Origin: Streptomyces klenkii
Lineage (GTDB): Bacteria; Actinomycetota; Actinomycetes; Streptomycetales; Streptomycetaceae
DNA: 64,000 bases
Assembly (NCBI RefSeq): GCF_003626645.1
Contig: NZ_RBAM01000003.1
Location: forward strand, 186,001 to 250,000
Direction of reading: 5' to 3'
The notes below the pieces were generated by a model. The model saw nothing but the letters and a program-made list of their open reading frames with translations. It searched no databases and was not told the DNA's origin. Both the position numbers and the translations under genes were made by a program. This document shows positions 31,648 through 44,190 of this stretch, piece by piece (positions within the stretch are counted from its first letter, which is position 1; each line of letters begins with the position of its first letter).

Positions 31648-32457
31648 TCAGCCCCTGCCGTGCCGCAGCGCGGGGTGGGCGCCCGCGGCGACCAGGTCGG
31701 CCACGGCGCCCTTCGGGTCGCGGCCGGTGACCAGGGACTCGCCGACCAGCACCGCGTCGGCGCCGTCGTTGGCGTAGGCGATCAGGTCGTGCGGGCCGCG
31801 CACGCCGGACTCGGCGATCTTGATGATGCCGTCCGGGATCTCCGGGGCGACCCGGGAGAAGTTGTCCCGGTCCACCTCGAGGGTCTTGAGGTTACGGGCG
31901 TTGACGCCGATGATCCGCGCGCCGGCGGCCACCGCGCGCTCGGCCTCCTCCTCGTCGTGCACCTCGACCAGCGGCGTGAGGCCGATCGATTCGGCGCGCT
32001 CGATGAGGGAGACCAGGGCCTCCTGCTCCAGCGCGGCGACGATCAGCAGGGCCAGGTCGGCGCCGTAGGCGCGAGCCTCCCACAGCTGGTAGGCGGTGAC
32101 GATGAAGTCCTTGCGCAGGACGGGGATGTCGACCCGGGCGCGGACGGCTTCCAGGTCGGCCAGCGAGCCGCCGAAGCGGCGCTGCTCGGTCAGGACGCTG
32201 ATGACGGACGCGCCGCCGGCCTCGTAGTCGGCGGCGAGGCCGGCGGGGTCGGCGATCGCGGCCAGCGCGCCCTTGGAGGGGCTGGACCGCTTGACCTCGC
32301 AGATCACGCCGACGTTCTCGCCGCTGAGCGCGGCGACGCCGTCCTTGGCCTCCGGCGCCCTGGCGGCCCGCTCCTTGAGCTCGTCGAGGCTGACGCGCGC
32401 CTGCCGCTCCGCGAGGTCGGCACGGACGCCCTCGATGATCTCGTCGAGCACACTCAC
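31648..32457 (-). CDS. trpC: Indole-3-glycerol phosphate synthase
   Basis: The 269-residue TIM-barrel enzyme converts CdRP, made from phosphoribosylanthranilate by PriA, to indole-3-glycerol phosphate. Family motifs are [11 protein letters not shown] (catalytic Lys), [16 protein letters not shown] and IAESGVRG. I chose GTG 32457, with AAGGGGG eight bases upstream; a second GTG two codons on is possible. It precedes trpM by five bases. The 149-bp gap upstream has two adjacent Trp codons in frame but no start codon for a leader peptide. Confidence 0.96.
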   Translation of the reverse strand: MSVLDEIIEGVRADLAERQARVSLDELKERAARAPEAKDGVAALSGENVGVICEVKRSSPSKGALAAIADPAGLAADYEAGGASVISVLTEQRRFGGSLADLEAVRARVDIPVLRKDFIVTAYQLWEARAYGADLALLIVAALEQEALVSLIERAESIGLTPLVEVHDEEEAERAVAAGARIIGVNARNLKTLEVDRDNFSRVAPEIPDGIIKIAESGVRGPHDLIAYANDGADAVLVGESLVTGRDPKGAVADLVAAGAHPALRHGRG

Positions 32458-32606
32458 GCGAGCGGCCCCCTTCCGGACTCGGATGGTCTGGGCTGGTGCG
32501 GCGGGAATCCTCCCCCACCAGGCACTGCGATGGTACTTGCCGCCGGGCGAAGGTTTCGCATCCGGTTGACGCGGGTCCCATCTGGTGGACGCCCGGCGGA
32601 CACCCG

Positions 32607-33035
32607 TCAGGGGGCGAGGGCGGCGCCCACGGGCAGGTTCCGTACGACGGTGAAGAGCAGGACGACGGCGCCGAGGCCCCACCAATGGCGGGCGCGCGGC
32701 GAGAGCGACACGCCCCCGCGGCCCCGCAGGGCCCTGGTGAACCACACGCACCAGAAGACGGCGAAGGCGGCGTACGCGGCGACGGCCAGGGCGTTGGCCC
32801 CGAGCGCGCCCGGCAGGTCGCCGTGAGTGAGGGCGTGGAGGCCGCGCAGCCCGCCGCAGCCCGGGCAGTACAGGCCCGTGCAGCGCAGCAGGGGGCAGGC
32901 CGGGTAGCGGCCGGGGTGGTTGGGGTCCACGGCGGCTACGTAGCCGGCGGCCGCGGCGAGGCCGGCCGCGACGCCCAGCGGGGCGGCCAGCCGGCGCGCG
33001 CCGTCCCCGAACCGGCCCCTCGTCCAGCCCTTCAC
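32607..33035 (-). CDS. DUF2752 membrane protein
   Basis: The 142-residue protein starts with GTG behind GGAG. It has the DUF2752 signature [13 protein letters not shown] followed by [17 protein letters not shown], and about three membrane helices (15-35, 78-100, 118-135). Four cysteines lie in or near the extracytoplasmic motif. Function is unknown. It sits between trpC and the HGxxPAAW gene, a location also common in other streptomycetes, and may be part of the trp transcription unit. Confidence 0.9.
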   Translation of the reverse strand: MKGWTRGRFGDGARRLAAPLGVAAGLAAAAGYVAAVDPNHPGRYPACPLLRCTGLYCPGCGGLRGLHALTHGDLPGALGANALAVAAYAAFAVFWCVWFTRALRGRGGVSLSPRARHWWGLGAVVLLFTVVRNLPVGAALAP

Positions 33036-33135
33036 AGGGCACAGTCTCCGCCGGACAGCACGAAGGCGCAGCTCTAGGCCGTCGTACGGGGGTCGTACGG
33101 GCCCGGGGCCGCGCCTCGGGGCGTCAAGGGCGGGG

Positions 33136-33369
33136 TCAGCCCTGGTTCGTCTGCCCGGACACCTTCAGGGGAGCCCGCTTGGGCATGCCCATGCCCATCA
33201 TGGCCATGACGCCGCCCACGATGCCGCCGATCGCGATGATGGCGATGCCGGCCCAGAAGCCGACCGGCTTCGCGGCCACCGTGAAGGCGCCGGAGACGCA
33301 GAAGCCGATGAAGGCGATGGTGACACCGGTCCAGGCGGCCGGGGTGTGTCCGTGGCTGGTACCCGCCAT
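33136..33369 (-). CDS. Small HGxxPAAW-family membrane protein
   Basis: The 77-residue protein begins with the family motif HGHTPAAW after a short polar start and has two membrane helices (about 15-33 and 37-59) joined by a tight turn, then a basic Met/Lys tail. GAGGAG lies eight bases before its ATG. The family is confined to actinobacteria and is typically found in trp clusters; its role is unknown. Confidence 0.9.
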   Translation of the reverse strand: MAGTSHGHTPAAWTGVTIAFIGFCVSGAFTVAAKPVGFWAGIAIIAIGGIVGGVMAMMGMGMPKRAPLKVSGQTNQG

Positions 33370-33477
33370 GACTAAGACTCCTCGTTGCTGTGGCGCGCCC
33401 GCGGGCGCGGAGAACGCTCATGGTCATTGTCCCCGACGGCCCGGGCAGCCTCTATCCGGGGGGCGGGGCGGGGCGTG

Positions 33478-34080
33478 TCACGCCCCCGTCGGGTCCTCGC
33501 CGCGGTCGAGGGCCTTCCACAGCTCCTCGGGGCGCTCGGGGTCCGGGGCGGTCCGGGCGCGGCGCGGGCGCGGGGTGCCGTCGCGCTCGTAGCGGCCGGA
33601 CATGGCCGGCCAGTGGCGGCCGAAACGCAGGGCCAGGAGCCCGGCGAGCAGCAGCAGGACACCGCCCGCAAGGGCGACCCACGGCCAGGCGGTGTGGGTG
33701 ACGTGGTCGACGGCGCCGCTGGTGAGGCCGTTGGCCTTGGCGGCCTGCTCCTCCAGGGCGGAGGTGTCGCCCGCGCCCGTGACCGCGCCGGCGACGACGC
33801 CGGCGCCCGTGAGGACGAGGCCGGCGGACACCACGGTGCGCCAGACGCCGCGGACGGCGAAGACCGCGACGAGGGCGGCGAGTCCGACGACGGCCAGGGC
33901 GCCGGGCAGGCCCGTGATGTCCGATCCGCTGACGTGCTTGGTGACGCTGCTCCCGGCGACGGTCGTCGTGCCCTCGGCCCAGGTGCGGCCGCCCGCGAGC
34001 AGGGCGAGGGCGGCGCCGGCGGCGCCCAGGAGCAGTGCGGTGCCGACGGTTCCGCGGCGGGGGGTTACGGCTTTGCTCAC
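33478..34080 (-). CDS. TIGR02234-type trp-associated membrane protein
   Basis: The 200-residue protein has four membrane helices (about 12-30, 56-76, 82-103, 132-152) and an extracytoplasmic loop containing TWAEGTTT, then a basic cytoplasmic tail. It matches the actinobacterial 'conserved hypothetical membrane protein in Trp operon' family by size, topology and location immediately after trpE. It starts with GTG, 48 bp after the trpE stop. A role in the trp pathway is suggested only by conserved position. Confidence 0.88.
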   Translation of the reverse strand: MSKAVTPRRGTVGTALLLGAAGAALALLAGGRTWAEGTTTVAGSSVTKHVSGSDITGLPGALAVVGLAALVAVFAVRGVWRTVVSAGLVLTGAGVVAGAVTGAGDTSALEEQAAKANGLTSGAVDHVTHTAWPWVALAGGVLLLLAGLLALRFGRHWPAMSGRYERDGTPRPRRARTAPDPERPEELWKALDRGEDPTGA

Positions 34081-34128
34081 GGGTCCACTATCCCTTGTGG
34101 GGGTGTTTGGGGTGCTGCCGGGGTCGCG

Positions 34129-35655
34129 CTAGGCGAGCCGGTTCGCCGAGTGCACGGCGCGCAGCACCGCCGCCGCCTTGTTGCGGCACTCGGCGTCCTC
34201 CGCGGCCGGGTCCGAGTCGGCGACGACGCCCGCGCCGGCCTGGACGTAGGCCGTGCCGTCCTTCAGGACGGCGGTGCGGATGGCGATGGCGGTGTCGGAG
34301 TCCCCGGCGAAGTCCAGGTAGCCGACGCAGCCGCCGTAGAGCCCGCGCCGCGACGGCTCCAGCTCCTCGATGATCTGCATGGCCCGCGGCTTGGGCGCGC
34401 CGGAGAGCGTGCCGGCGGGGAAGCAGGCGGTGAGCACGTCGAAGGCGGTGCGCCCGGCGGCCACGCGGCCGGTGACCGTGGAGACGATGTGCATCACGTG
34501 GCTGTAGCGCTCGATCGACATGAAGTCGACGACCTCGACGCTGCCGGGCTCGCAGACCCGCCCGAGGTCGTTGCGGCCGAGGTCGACGAGCATGAGGTGC
34601 TCGGCGCGCTCCTTGGCGTCGCCGAGGAGCTCCTCGGCGAGGGCCGCGTCCGCCTGCGGGGTGGCGCCGCGCGGCCGGGTGCCGGCGATGGGGTGCACCA
34701 TGGCCTGCCCGTCCTCGACCTTGACGAGCGCCTCGGGGCTGGAGCCGACGACGTCGAACCCGTCGAAGCGGAGCAGGTACATGTACGGACTCGGGTTCGT
34801 GGCCCGCAGCACGCGGTAGACGTCGAGCGCGGAGGCCGTGCAGGGCGTCTCGAAGCGCTGGGACGGCACGACCTGGAAGGCCTCGCCGGCGCGGATGCGC
34901 TCCTTGATGTCCTCGACGGCCGCCATGTAGTCGGGGCCGCCCCAGCGGGCGGTGCAGCCGGGCAGTTCGGAGGGCGGCAGGGCGGTGGGGGCCGAGGGCG
35001 CGGGCCGGTGGAGGTCGGCGGCCATGGCGTCCAGCCGGGCGACGGCGTCCGCGTACGCCTCGTCGACGCCGCTGTCGAGGTCGTTGTGGTTGATCGCGTT
35101 GGCGATCAGCAGGACGGTGCCGTTCCAGTGGTCGAGGACGGCGAGGTCGGAGGTGAGGAGCATGGTGAGCTCGGGCAGGCCGAGCGCGTCGCGGTCCTCG
35201 CCGCCGTGCTCGCCGATCTTCTCCAGGCGGCGGACGACGTCGTAGCCGAGGTAGCCCACCATGCCGCCGGTGAAGGGCGGCAGCCCGGCGCCCTCCATGA
35301 GGTCGCGCGGGGTGTGCAGGGCGGCCACGGTGGCGCGCAGCGCCTCCAGCGGGTCGCCGTCGGTGGGCACGCCGACGGGCGGGGTGCCCAGCCAGTGCGT
35401 CCGGCCGTCGCGCACGGTCAGCGTCGCGGCGCTGCGGACGCCCACGAACGAGTAGCGCGACCAGGTGCGGCCGTTCTCGGCGGACTCCAGCAGGAAGGTG
35501 CCGGGCCGCTCGGCGGCGAGCTTGCGGTACAGGCCGACGGGCGTGTCGCCGTCGGCGAGGAAGCGCCGGGTGACCGGGATGACCCGGCGGTCCTTCGCGA
35601 GCGTACGGAAGGTCTCGGCGTCCGGGGTGATGTCACCGGAGGTCGTGGCAGCCAT
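34129..35655 (-). CDS. trpE: Anthranilate synthase component I
   Basis: The 508-residue protein makes anthranilate from chorismate, using ammonia from a TrpG amidotransferase that is not encoded in this window. The N-terminal part holds the tryptophan-feedback LLES element ([16 protein letters not shown]). The chorismate-binding domain has [38 protein letters not shown] and [16 protein letters not shown]. Start is ATG 35655, only 11 bp after the hisI stop, so the two are probably cotranscribed and no attenuator leader can fit between them. The presence of the LLES motif suggests the enzyme is controlled by tryptophan directly. Confidence 0.96.
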   Translation of the reverse strand: MAATTSGDITPDAETFRTLAKDRRVIPVTRRFLADGDTPVGLYRKLAAERPGTFLLESAENGRTWSRYSFVGVRSAATLTVRDGRTHWLGTPPVGVPTDGDPLEALRATVAALHTPRDLMEGAGLPPFTGGMVGYLGYDVVRRLEKIGEHGGEDRDALGLPELTMLLTSDLAVLDHWNGTVLLIANAINHNDLDSGVDEAYADAVARLDAMAADLHRPAPSAPTALPPSELPGCTARWGGPDYMAAVEDIKERIRAGEAFQVVPSQRFETPCTASALDVYRVLRATNPSPYMYLLRFDGFDVVGSSPEALVKVEDGQAMVHPIAGTRPRGATPQADAALAEELLGDAKERAEHLMLVDLGRNDLGRVCEPGSVEVVDFMSIERYSHVMHIVSTVTGRVAAGRTAFDVLTACFPAGTLSGAPKPRAMQIIEELEPSRRGLYGGCVGYLDFAGDSDTAIAIRTAVLKDGTAYVQAGAGVVADSDPAAEDAECRNKAAAVLRAVHSANRLA

Positions 35656-35666
35656 GGCAGCGGAGC

Positions 35667-36035
35667 CTACTGGCCGAGCGGGAGGACATCGGCATCGAAA
35701 CAGGTGCGGTCGCCTGTGTGGCAGGCGGCGCCGGTCTGGTCGACCTTGACGAGGAGGGTGTCGCCGTCGCAGTCGAGGGCCACCGACTTCACGTGCTGGA
35801 CGTGTCCGGACGTGTCGCCCTTGACCCAGTACTCCTGGCGGCTGCGGCTCCAGTACGTGCAGCGGCCGGTGGTGAGGGTGCGGTGGAGCGCCTCGTCGTC
35901 CATCCAGCCGAGCATGAGGACCTCGCCGGTGTCGTATTGCTGGGCGATGGCGGGGACGAGCCCGTCGGCGCTGCGCTTGAGGCGTGCGGCGATGGCGGGG
36001 TCGAGGGAGGACGCGGGGGCGGTGTTGCCGGTCAT
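35667..36035 (-). CDS. hisI: Phosphoribosyl-AMP cyclohydrolase
   Basis: The 122-residue enzyme opens the adenine ring of PR-AMP in histidine synthesis. It carries the HisI core: [36 protein letters not shown] and the metal-binding Asp/Cys region [22 protein letters not shown]. It is the monofunctional form; the phosphohydrolase hisE is elsewhere. It opens the hisI-trpE transcription unit, separated from the other his genes by three plus-strand genes, and is divergent from the septum-formation-like gene with only 74 bp between them. Confidence 0.95.
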   Translation of the reverse strand: MTGNTAPASSLDPAIAARLKRSADGLVPAIAQQYDTGEVLMLGWMDDEALHRTLTTGRCTYWSRSRQEYWVKGDTSGHVQHVKSVALDCDGDTLLVKVDQTGAACHTGDRTCFDADVLPLGQ

Positions 36036-36109
36036 GGGTCCATTCTGCCGCGCTGACGGGCCGGGACCCCCGGGGCGGCGCTGTCAGTGGCGTACGGCAT
36101 GCTTCGCCC

Positions 36110-36964
36110 ATGAGTACTCCGCCCTCGAACTCCCCGCAGCCGCCCGGTGGCGGCGGTGGGTTCGGCCCGCCGCAGCAGTTCGGGCCGCCGTCAGCCCAGC
36201 CGCCCGCCCAGCCCTACGGACAGCCGCAAGCTCCGCAGGGGTACGGACAGCAGCCGGGCTTCGGTCAGCCCGGGCAGCAGCCGGGCTTCGGCCAGTACGG
36301 GCAGCAGCAGTACGGGCAGCAGTTCGCCCCGCCGATGCCGCCCCCGCCGCCGCCCTCGGGCAACAAGGGCGCGAAGGTCGCCGGGTTCGTCATCGGCGGC
36401 GTGCTGGTGCTCGGTCTCCTCGTGGGCGGCTTCATGCTGGCCACCAGCGGCAGCAAGGGCGACGACAAGCCGTCCGCCAAGGGCTCGTCCACCCCGTCGG
36501 CGGCGCCCTCCGCGCCGAGCGCCGCCCCCGGCGGCATCGGCGGCCCGGGCGCCGACCCGTCGAACCCCGACCCGTCGGCCTCCTCCTCGTCCCCGTCGGT
36601 GTCCCGCGTGCCGTACGTGGTGCTCAAGCCCGGCCAGTGCTTCGACCACCCGCGCATGTCCCTCGGCCTGACCGAGGTGAAGACGAAGCCGTGCACCGGT
36701 CCGCACGACGGCGAGGTCATCGCCAACGAGACCCTGACCGGCAAGTTCGACTCCGAGCTGGACATCCAGACCAAGGCCCGGGACATGTGCAAGAAGGACG
36801 CACAGGACCGGATGCGGTCCATAACCGACGGCAAGAACTACTACTCGTACGTGCTCTACCCGACCCCGGTCACCTACTCCCGCGGCCAGGACCAGATCAC
36901 GTGCTCGATGACGCTGAGCGTCTCGCAGGGCGGCCAGAAGATGGACAAGCCGCTGCCCGAGTAG
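36110..36964 (+). CDS. Single-pass membrane protein with septum-formation-like domain
   Basis: The 284-residue protein has a long Pro/Gly/Gln-rich cytoplasmic N-terminus (1-85) with PGFGQ/QYGQQ-type repeats, one membrane helix (about 90-112), a Ser/Pro/Ala-rich extracytoplasmic linker, and a C-terminal domain (about 165-280) with the Septum_form-type pattern: [22 protein letters not shown] and later cysteines CKKDAQD and QITCSM, enough for two disulfides. The N-terminus resembles low-complexity tails of actinobacterial cell-envelope and Ser/Thr kinase-linked proteins. The function is not known; a link to septation is by family name only. Confidence 0.8.
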   Translation: MSTPPSNSPQPPGGGGGFGPPQQFGPPSAQPPAQPYGQPQAPQGYGQQPGFGQPGQQPGFGQYGQQQYGQQFAPPMPPPPPPSGNKGAKVAGFVIGGVLVLGLLVGGFMLATSGSKGDDKPSAKGSSTPSAAPSAPSAAPGGIGGPGADPSNPDPSASSSSPSVSRVPYVVLKPGQCFDHPRMSLGLTEVKTKPCTGPHDGEVIANETLTGKFDSELDIQTKARDMCKKDAQDRMRSITDGKNYYSYVLYPTPVTYSRGQDQITCSMTLSVSQGGQKMDKPLPE

Positions 36965-37010
36965 CCGAGGCGGCGTGGCAGCGGCGTGGCGCCGGCCGTA
37001 GGGTGGCGCC

Positions 37011-37643
37011 ATGTCGACCCACGCCCAGCGCGAACGTCTGCTCCTCGCCGATCTGTTGGAGTCGGCGGGCCCGGATGCCCCGACGCTCTGCGACGGCTGG
37101 CGGACGCGTGACCTGGCGGCCCACGTCGTCGTGCGGGAACGCCGCTCCGACGCCGCCGCCGGGCTCGTGTTCAAGCCGCTGGCCGCCCGCCTGGAGCGGG
37201 TGCAGGCGGAGTTCGCCGCCAAGCCGTACGAGGAGCTGGTCGGGCTCGTGCGCGGCGGGCCGCCGCGGCTGTCGCCGTACGCCCTCAAGCAGATCGACGA
37301 GGCCGCGAACACCGTCGAGTTCTTCGTCCACGCCGAGGACGTGCGCCGGGCCCAGGAGGAGTGGGCCCCGCGCGAGGTGGACCCCGTCTTCGCGGACGCC
37401 CTGTGGTCCCGCCTGGAGCGGGTGGCCCGGATGCTCGGCCGCCGCTCCCCCGTCGGCCTGGTCCTGCGCCGCCCCGACGGCCGCACGGCGGTCGCCCGGC
37501 GCGGCGCGCCCGTGGTGACCGTCACGGGGGAGCCGGCCGAGCTGACCCTCTTCGCCTTCGGCCGGCAGACCGCCGCCCGGGTGGAGCTTGAGGGCGACAA
37601 GGACGCGGTGGCGAAGCTGCAAGGGGCTCAGCTGGGAATCTGA
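37011..37643 (+). CDS. TIGR03085 family protein (DinB/mycothiol maleylpyruvate isomerase-like)
   Basis: The 210-residue protein starts ERLLLADLLESAGPDAPTLC, with CDGWRTRDLAAHVVVRERR carrying the His of the DinB-like metal-binding fold, then FFVHAEDVRRAQ with a further His. These features match the TIGR03085 family, relatives of mycothiol-dependent maleylpyruvate isomerase. The ATG at 37011 is 46 bp after the preceding gene. The substrate is unknown; a mycothiol-related thiol-transfer role is suggested by fold only. Confidence 0.88.
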   Translation: MSTHAQRERLLLADLLESAGPDAPTLCDGWRTRDLAAHVVVRERRSDAAAGLVFKPLAARLERVQAEFAAKPYEELVGLVRGGPPRLSPYALKQIDEAANTVEFFVHAEDVRRAQEEWAPREVDPVFADALWSRLERVARMLGRRSPVGLVLRRPDGRTAVARRGAPVVTVTGEPAELTLFAFGRQTAARVELEGDKDAVAKLQGAQLGI

Positions 37644-37683
37644 GGGTCCCTCGCCGGACCCGACCCGCAAAGGTGCCCCCGCC

Positions 37684-38220
37684 ATGGCGTACACCAGCAG
37701 CCCCCTCCGCTCCGCCCCGGCCGCCGCGCTGTCCCCGGGCGGCTTCTCGCTCGGGGTCCTGCTCCTGCGGATGATGCTCGGCATCATCATGGTCGCGCAC
37801 GGCACGCAGAAGCTCTTCGGCTGGTTCGACGGGCCGGGCCTCGACGGGACCGCGAAGGGCTTCGAGTCCTGGGGCTATCCCGTGCCCAAGGCGATGGCGG
37901 TCATCGCCGGCCTCAGTGAGGCGCTGGGCGGCGCGGGCCTCTTCCTCGGGCTGCTCACGCCGCTGGCCGCGGCCGCCGTGCTGGGCACGATGGTCAATGC
38001 GCTCGGGGTGACGTGGGACGGGGGCTTCCTGCTGCCCAAGGGCGTGGAGTTCACCCTGCTGGTCGCCGTCTCGGCGGCGACGCTGGCCCTCACGGGCCCC
38101 GGGAAGTACGCGGCGGACGCGTACCTCCCGGTGCTCCGGCAGCACCGGCTGTCCTACGGGATCGCAGCGATCGCCCTCGCCCTGGTGGTGGGGGCGATCT
38201 TCCTGCTGATCCGGGACTGA
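37684..38220 (+). CDS. DoxX family membrane protein
   Basis: The 178-residue protein has four membrane helices with the DoxX family pattern LLLRMMLGIIMVAHGTQKLFGWF, GLSEALGGAGLFLGLLTPLAA and a C-terminal GPGKYAADAYL then a final helix. The ATG at 37684 follows a purine-rich AAAGGTG stretch. It is the last of three plus-strand genes and converges with hisF, 17 bp away. DoxX proteins have been tied to thiol and redox homeostasis in actinobacteria; the role here is unknown. Confidence 0.9.
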   Translation: MAYTSSPLRSAPAAALSPGGFSLGVLLLRMMLGIIMVAHGTQKLFGWFDGPGLDGTAKGFESWGYPVPKAMAVIAGLSEALGGAGLFLGLLTPLAAAAVLGTMVNALGVTWDGGFLLPKGVEFTLLVAVSAATLALTGPGKYAADAYLPVLRQHRLSYGIAAIALALVVGAIFLLIRD

Positions 38221-38235
38221 GCGTCCGGCGGACGC
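38221..38235. terminator. Short hairpin in the DoxX/hisF gap
   Basis: GCGTCC-GGC-GGACGC is a 6-bp stem that fills almost all of the 17 bp between the two converging stop codons. It is short but the only candidate terminator for either gene. Confidence 0.4.
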
Positions 38236-38237
38236 CC

Positions 38238-38993
38238 CTAGCGGACCGGGTGGCCCGACTCGCGGAGGGCCTGCTTGACGTCGGCGATGCGCAGGTCGCC
38301 GAAGTGGAAGACCGACGCGGCCAGGACCGCGTCCGCGCCCGCGTCCACCGCCGGGGCGAAGTGCTCCAGGCGGCCCGCGCCGCCGCTCGCGATGACCGGG
38401 ACCGTGACGTGCTTGCGCACGGCCTTGATCATCTCGGTGTCGTAGCCGTCCTTCGTGCCGTCGGCGTCCATGGAGTTCAGCAGGATCTCGCCGGCCCCGA
38501 GCTCCGCCGCGCGGTGCGCCCACTCGACGGCGTCGAGGCCCGTGCCGCGCCGCCCGCCGTGCGTCGTCACCTCGAAGGAGCCCGCCGGGGTGCGGCGGGC
38601 GTCCACGGACAGGACCAGGACCTGGCGGCCGAAGCGCTCGGCGATCTCGCGGATCAGCTCGGGCCGCTCGATGGCCGCGGTGTTCACGCCCACCTTGTCG
38701 GCACCGGCCCGCAGCAGCTTGTCGACGTCCTCGGCGGTGCGGACGCCGCCGCCGACGGTCAGGGGGATGAAGACCTGCTCGGCGGTGCGGCGCACCACGT
38801 CGTAGGTGGTCTCGCGGTTGCCGGAGGAGGCGGTGATGTCGAGGAACGTCAGTTCGTCGGCACCCTCCTGCCCGTAGACCTTGGCCATTTCCACGGGGTC
38901 GCCCGCGTCGCGCAGGTTCTGGAAGTTGACGCCCTTGACGACCCGGCCGTTGTCGACGTCCAGGCAGGGGATGACTCGGACCGCCAGGGTCAT
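38238..38993 (-). CDS. hisF: Imidazole glycerol phosphate synthase, cyclase subunit
   Basis: The 251-residue TIM barrel forms the imidazole ring and AICAR from PRFAR with ammonia delivered by HisH. Catalytic Asp12 (PCLDVDNG) and Asp131 (LSVDARR) are present, along with the two phosphate sites (GGGVRT and SGGAG). It starts in an ATGA overlap with the RidA-like gene and is the last gene of the his operon. Confidence 0.97.
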   Translation of the reverse strand: MTLAVRVIPCLDVDNGRVVKGVNFQNLRDAGDPVEMAKVYGQEGADELTFLDITASSGNRETTYDVVRRTAEQVFIPLTVGGGVRTAEDVDKLLRAGADKVGVNTAAIERPELIREIAERFGRQVLVLSVDARRTPAGSFEVTTHGGRRGTGLDAVEWAHRAAELGAGEILLNSMDADGTKDGYDTEMIKAVRKHVTVPVIASGGAGRLEHFAPAVDAGADAVLAASVFHFGDLRIADVKQALRESGHPVR

Positions 38994-39391
38994 GTGCTCG
39001 TTGCTCCTCGGTACGCTTCTACTTCTACTTCGACCAGCACGCGCGAATCGACGAAGCCGGAGACGACCGCCAGGGTCGACACGGGCCGTACAGCGTCGAA
39101 GAGTTCCTTGTGGGCGCGGGCGACCGCGTCCACGTCCCGCGCGTGGGTCAGGTACATCCGGGTGCGGACGACGGCGTCGGCGCCGAGGCCGAACCGCTCC
39201 AGCTCGGCGAGGGCGTTGCCGAAGGCCGCCCTGGCCTGCTCGTAGGGGTCGCCCTCCCCGTGCAGCACGGAGCCGTTGAACGGCAGGGTTCCCGCCACCA
39301 GCACCCGGTCTCCCGCCGCGACCGCGCGCGCACAACCAAAGGCCTCTTCCCAGGGACTGTCGCTCTGCACACGCTGCACGGCTTCGGTCAT
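38990..39391 (-). CDS. RidA family (YjgF/UK114) protein within the his operon
   Basis: The 133-residue protein has the trimeric RidA fold: [22 protein letters not shown], a central [17 protein letters not shown] and the closing [19 protein letters not shown] with the conserved Arg that binds carboxylates. RidA proteins hydrolyse reactive enamines and imines. It overlaps both neighbours by four bases (ATGA with priA upstream and hisF downstream), so it is a fixed member of the operon. A protective role for an unstable metabolite in this pathway is possible, but no substrate is known. Confidence 0.9.
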   Translation of the reverse strand: MTEAVQRVQSDSPWEEAFGCARAVAAGDRVLVAGTLPFNGSVLHGEGDPYEQARAAFGNALAELERFGLGADAVVRTRMYLTHARDVDAVARAHKELFDAVRPVSTLAVVSGFVDSRVLVEVEVEAYRGATST

Positions 39392-40113
39392 GCGGACACA
39401 GCCTCCAGGGCCTCTTCCAAGGTGAACGCCTTGGCGTAGAGGGCCTTGCCGACGATGGCGCCTTCGACACCCTCCGGTACCAGGTTGGCAATTGCGCGCA
39501 GGTCGTCAAGGGAGGAGACGCCGCCGGAGGCGACGACCGGCTTGTCGGTGGCGGCGCAGACGTTCTTCAGCAGCTCCAGGTTGGGGCCCTGAAGAGTGCC
39601 GTCCTTGGCGATGTCGGTGACGACGTAGCGGGCGCAGCCCTCGCGGTCGAGGCGGGCGAGGGTCTCGTAGAGGTCGCCGCCGTCGCGGGTCCAGCCACGG
39701 CCGCGCAGGGTCGTGCCGCGGACGTCGAGGCCGACCGCGATCTTGTCGCCGTGCTCGGCGATGACCTTGGCGACCCACTCGGGGGTCTCCAGGGCGGCGG
39801 TGCCGAGGTTGACGCGGGTGCAGCCGGTGGCGAGGGCGGCGGCGAGCGAGGCGTCGTCGCGGATGCCGCCGGACAGCTCGACCTTGATGTCCATGGCCCC
39901 GGCGACCCGGGCGATGAGCTCGCGGTTGTCGCCGGTGCCGAAGGCGGCGTCGAGGTCGACGAGGTGCAGCCACTCGGCGCCGGCCCGCTGCCACTCCTGC
40001 GCGGCGGCGAGCGGTTCGCCGTACGACGTCTCGGAGCCGGACTCGCCGTGGACGAGGCGTACGGCCTGGCCGTCACGGACGTCGACGGCGGGGAGGAGTT
40101 CGAGCTTGCTCAC
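39388..40113 (-). CDS. priA: Bifunctional HisA/TrpF isomerase PriA
   Basis: The 241-residue TIM barrel isomerises both ProFAR (histidine) and phosphoribosylanthranilate (tryptophan). It has catalytic Asp11 ([10 protein letters not shown]) and Asp171 (TDIAKDG), plus the PriA-type residues Arg19, Asp130 and Arg143 in the region [12 protein letters not shown]. In actinobacteria lacking trpF this single enzyme serves both pathways, which fits a window with his and trp clusters and no trpF. It starts with GTG overlapping the hisH stop (GTGA). Confidence 0.95.
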   Translation of the reverse strand: MSKLELLPAVDVRDGQAVRLVHGESGSETSYGEPLAAAQEWQRAGAEWLHLVDLDAAFGTGDNRELIARVAGAMDIKVELSGGIRDDASLAAALATGCTRVNLGTAALETPEWVAKVIAEHGDKIAVGLDVRGTTLRGRGWTRDGGDLYETLARLDREGCARYVVTDIAKDGTLQGPNLELLKNVCAATDKPVVASGGVSSLDDLRAIANLVPEGVEGAIVGKALYAKAFTLEEALEAVSA

Positions 40114-40751
40114 AGGGTTCCGATCCAGTTGGTGAGGAGCTGGGCTCCGGCGTCGCCGGACTTTTCCGGGTGGAACTGGGTGGCCCACAGAGGACCGTTC
40201 TCCACGGCCGCGACGAACGGCTCGCCGTGCGTGGCCCAGGTGACCTTGGGGGCGCGGATGTTGGGGTTGGTCACCTCAAGGCCCCACTCGCGCACCGCGT
40301 AGGAGTGCACGAAGTAGTAGCGGGTGTCCGCGCCGAGGCCGGCGAAGAGCTGCGAGTCCGCGGCGGGGGTGACGGTGTTCCAGCCCATGTGGGGGACGAC
40401 GTCGGCCTTGAGGGGCTCCACGAGACCGGGCCACTCGTCGAGGCCCTCGGTCTCCACGCCGTGCTCGACGCCGCGCTCGAAGAGGATCTGCATGCCGACG
40501 CAGATGCCCATCACGGGGCGCCCGCCGGAGAGGCGGCGGCCGACGATCCAGTCGCCGCGAGCGGCGCGCAGGCCCTGCATGCAGGCGGCGAAGGCGCCGA
40601 CGCCGGGCACGAGGAGGCCGTCGGCGTTCATGGCCTTCTCGTAGTCGCCGGTGATCTCGACGTCCGCGCCGACGTGGGCGAGGGCGCGCTCGGCGGAGCG
40701 GACGTTGCCGAAGCCGTAGTCGAAGACGACGACCTTCTTCGGGGCGCTCAT
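40110..40751 (-). CDS. hisH: Imidazole glycerol phosphate synthase, glutaminase subunit
   Basis: The 213-residue class I amidotransferase supplies ammonia to HisF. The triad is Cys84 (MGICVGMQ), His194 and Glu196 (QFHPEKSG); the oxyanion strand is LLVPGVGAF. It overlaps priA downstream (GTGA) and the 55-residue membrane gene upstream (ATGA). Confidence 0.97.
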   Translation of the reverse strand: MSAPKKVVVFDYGFGNVRSAERALAHVGADVEITGDYEKAMNADGLLVPGVGAFAACMQGLRAARGDWIVGRRLSGGRPVMGICVGMQILFERGVEHGVETEGLDEWPGLVEPLKADVVPHMGWNTVTPAADSQLFAGLGADTRYYFVHSYAVREWGLEVTNPNIRAPKVTWATHGEPFVAAVENGPLWATQFHPEKSGDAGAQLLTNWIGTL

Positions 40752-40915
40752 GACCACAGTCCTTCGATCCGGAGGGTGCCGGCGCCCAGGCACATCGCGG
40801 CGCCTATGCCGAGGAGCACGACGATGCTCTTGGGCATGCCCTGCTTGAGGAAGGAGATGATGCCGCCGACCAGGAACAGGCCGACGACGATGAGCGTGGT
40901 GGACAGGCCGTTCAT
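40748..40915 (-). CDS. 55-residue membrane protein in the his operon
   Basis: Direct translation of the hisB-hisH gap gives an open frame from ATG 40915 to TGA 40748-40750. The protein has two membrane helices (about 8-23, [16 protein letters not shown], and 30-47, [16 protein letters not shown]) joined by a short basic loop (KQGMPK). Its stop overlaps the hisH start (ATGA) and its start lies one base from the hisB stop, so it is locked into the operon. No function is known; the tight coupling and good codon pattern argue that it is a real gene. Confidence 0.8.
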   Translation of the reverse strand: MNGLSTTLIVVGLFLVGGIISFLKQGMPKSIVVLLGIGAAMCLGAGTLRIEGLWS

Positions 40916-44109
<3,194 letters not shown>

Positions 44110-44190
44110 TCACCGAGAGTGTTCAATCGGTCACCTGGAGGGAATGGGAACGGTACAGCGAGGTGCACGGGACGGGAGGGGGTGCGGAGC

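Noticed and set aside
32490..32530. Two adjacent Trp codons upstream of trpC, considered as attenuator or T-box leader
   Set aside because: They are in frame with trpC but no ATG, GTG or TTG start precedes them in that frame after the previous gene, and no T-box core sequence is present.
32454..32561. 35-codon frame overlapping the trpC start by GTGA, considered as a trp leader peptide
   Set aside because: It has no ribosome site and no Trp codon; no terminator/antiterminator pair was found in the 149-bp gap.
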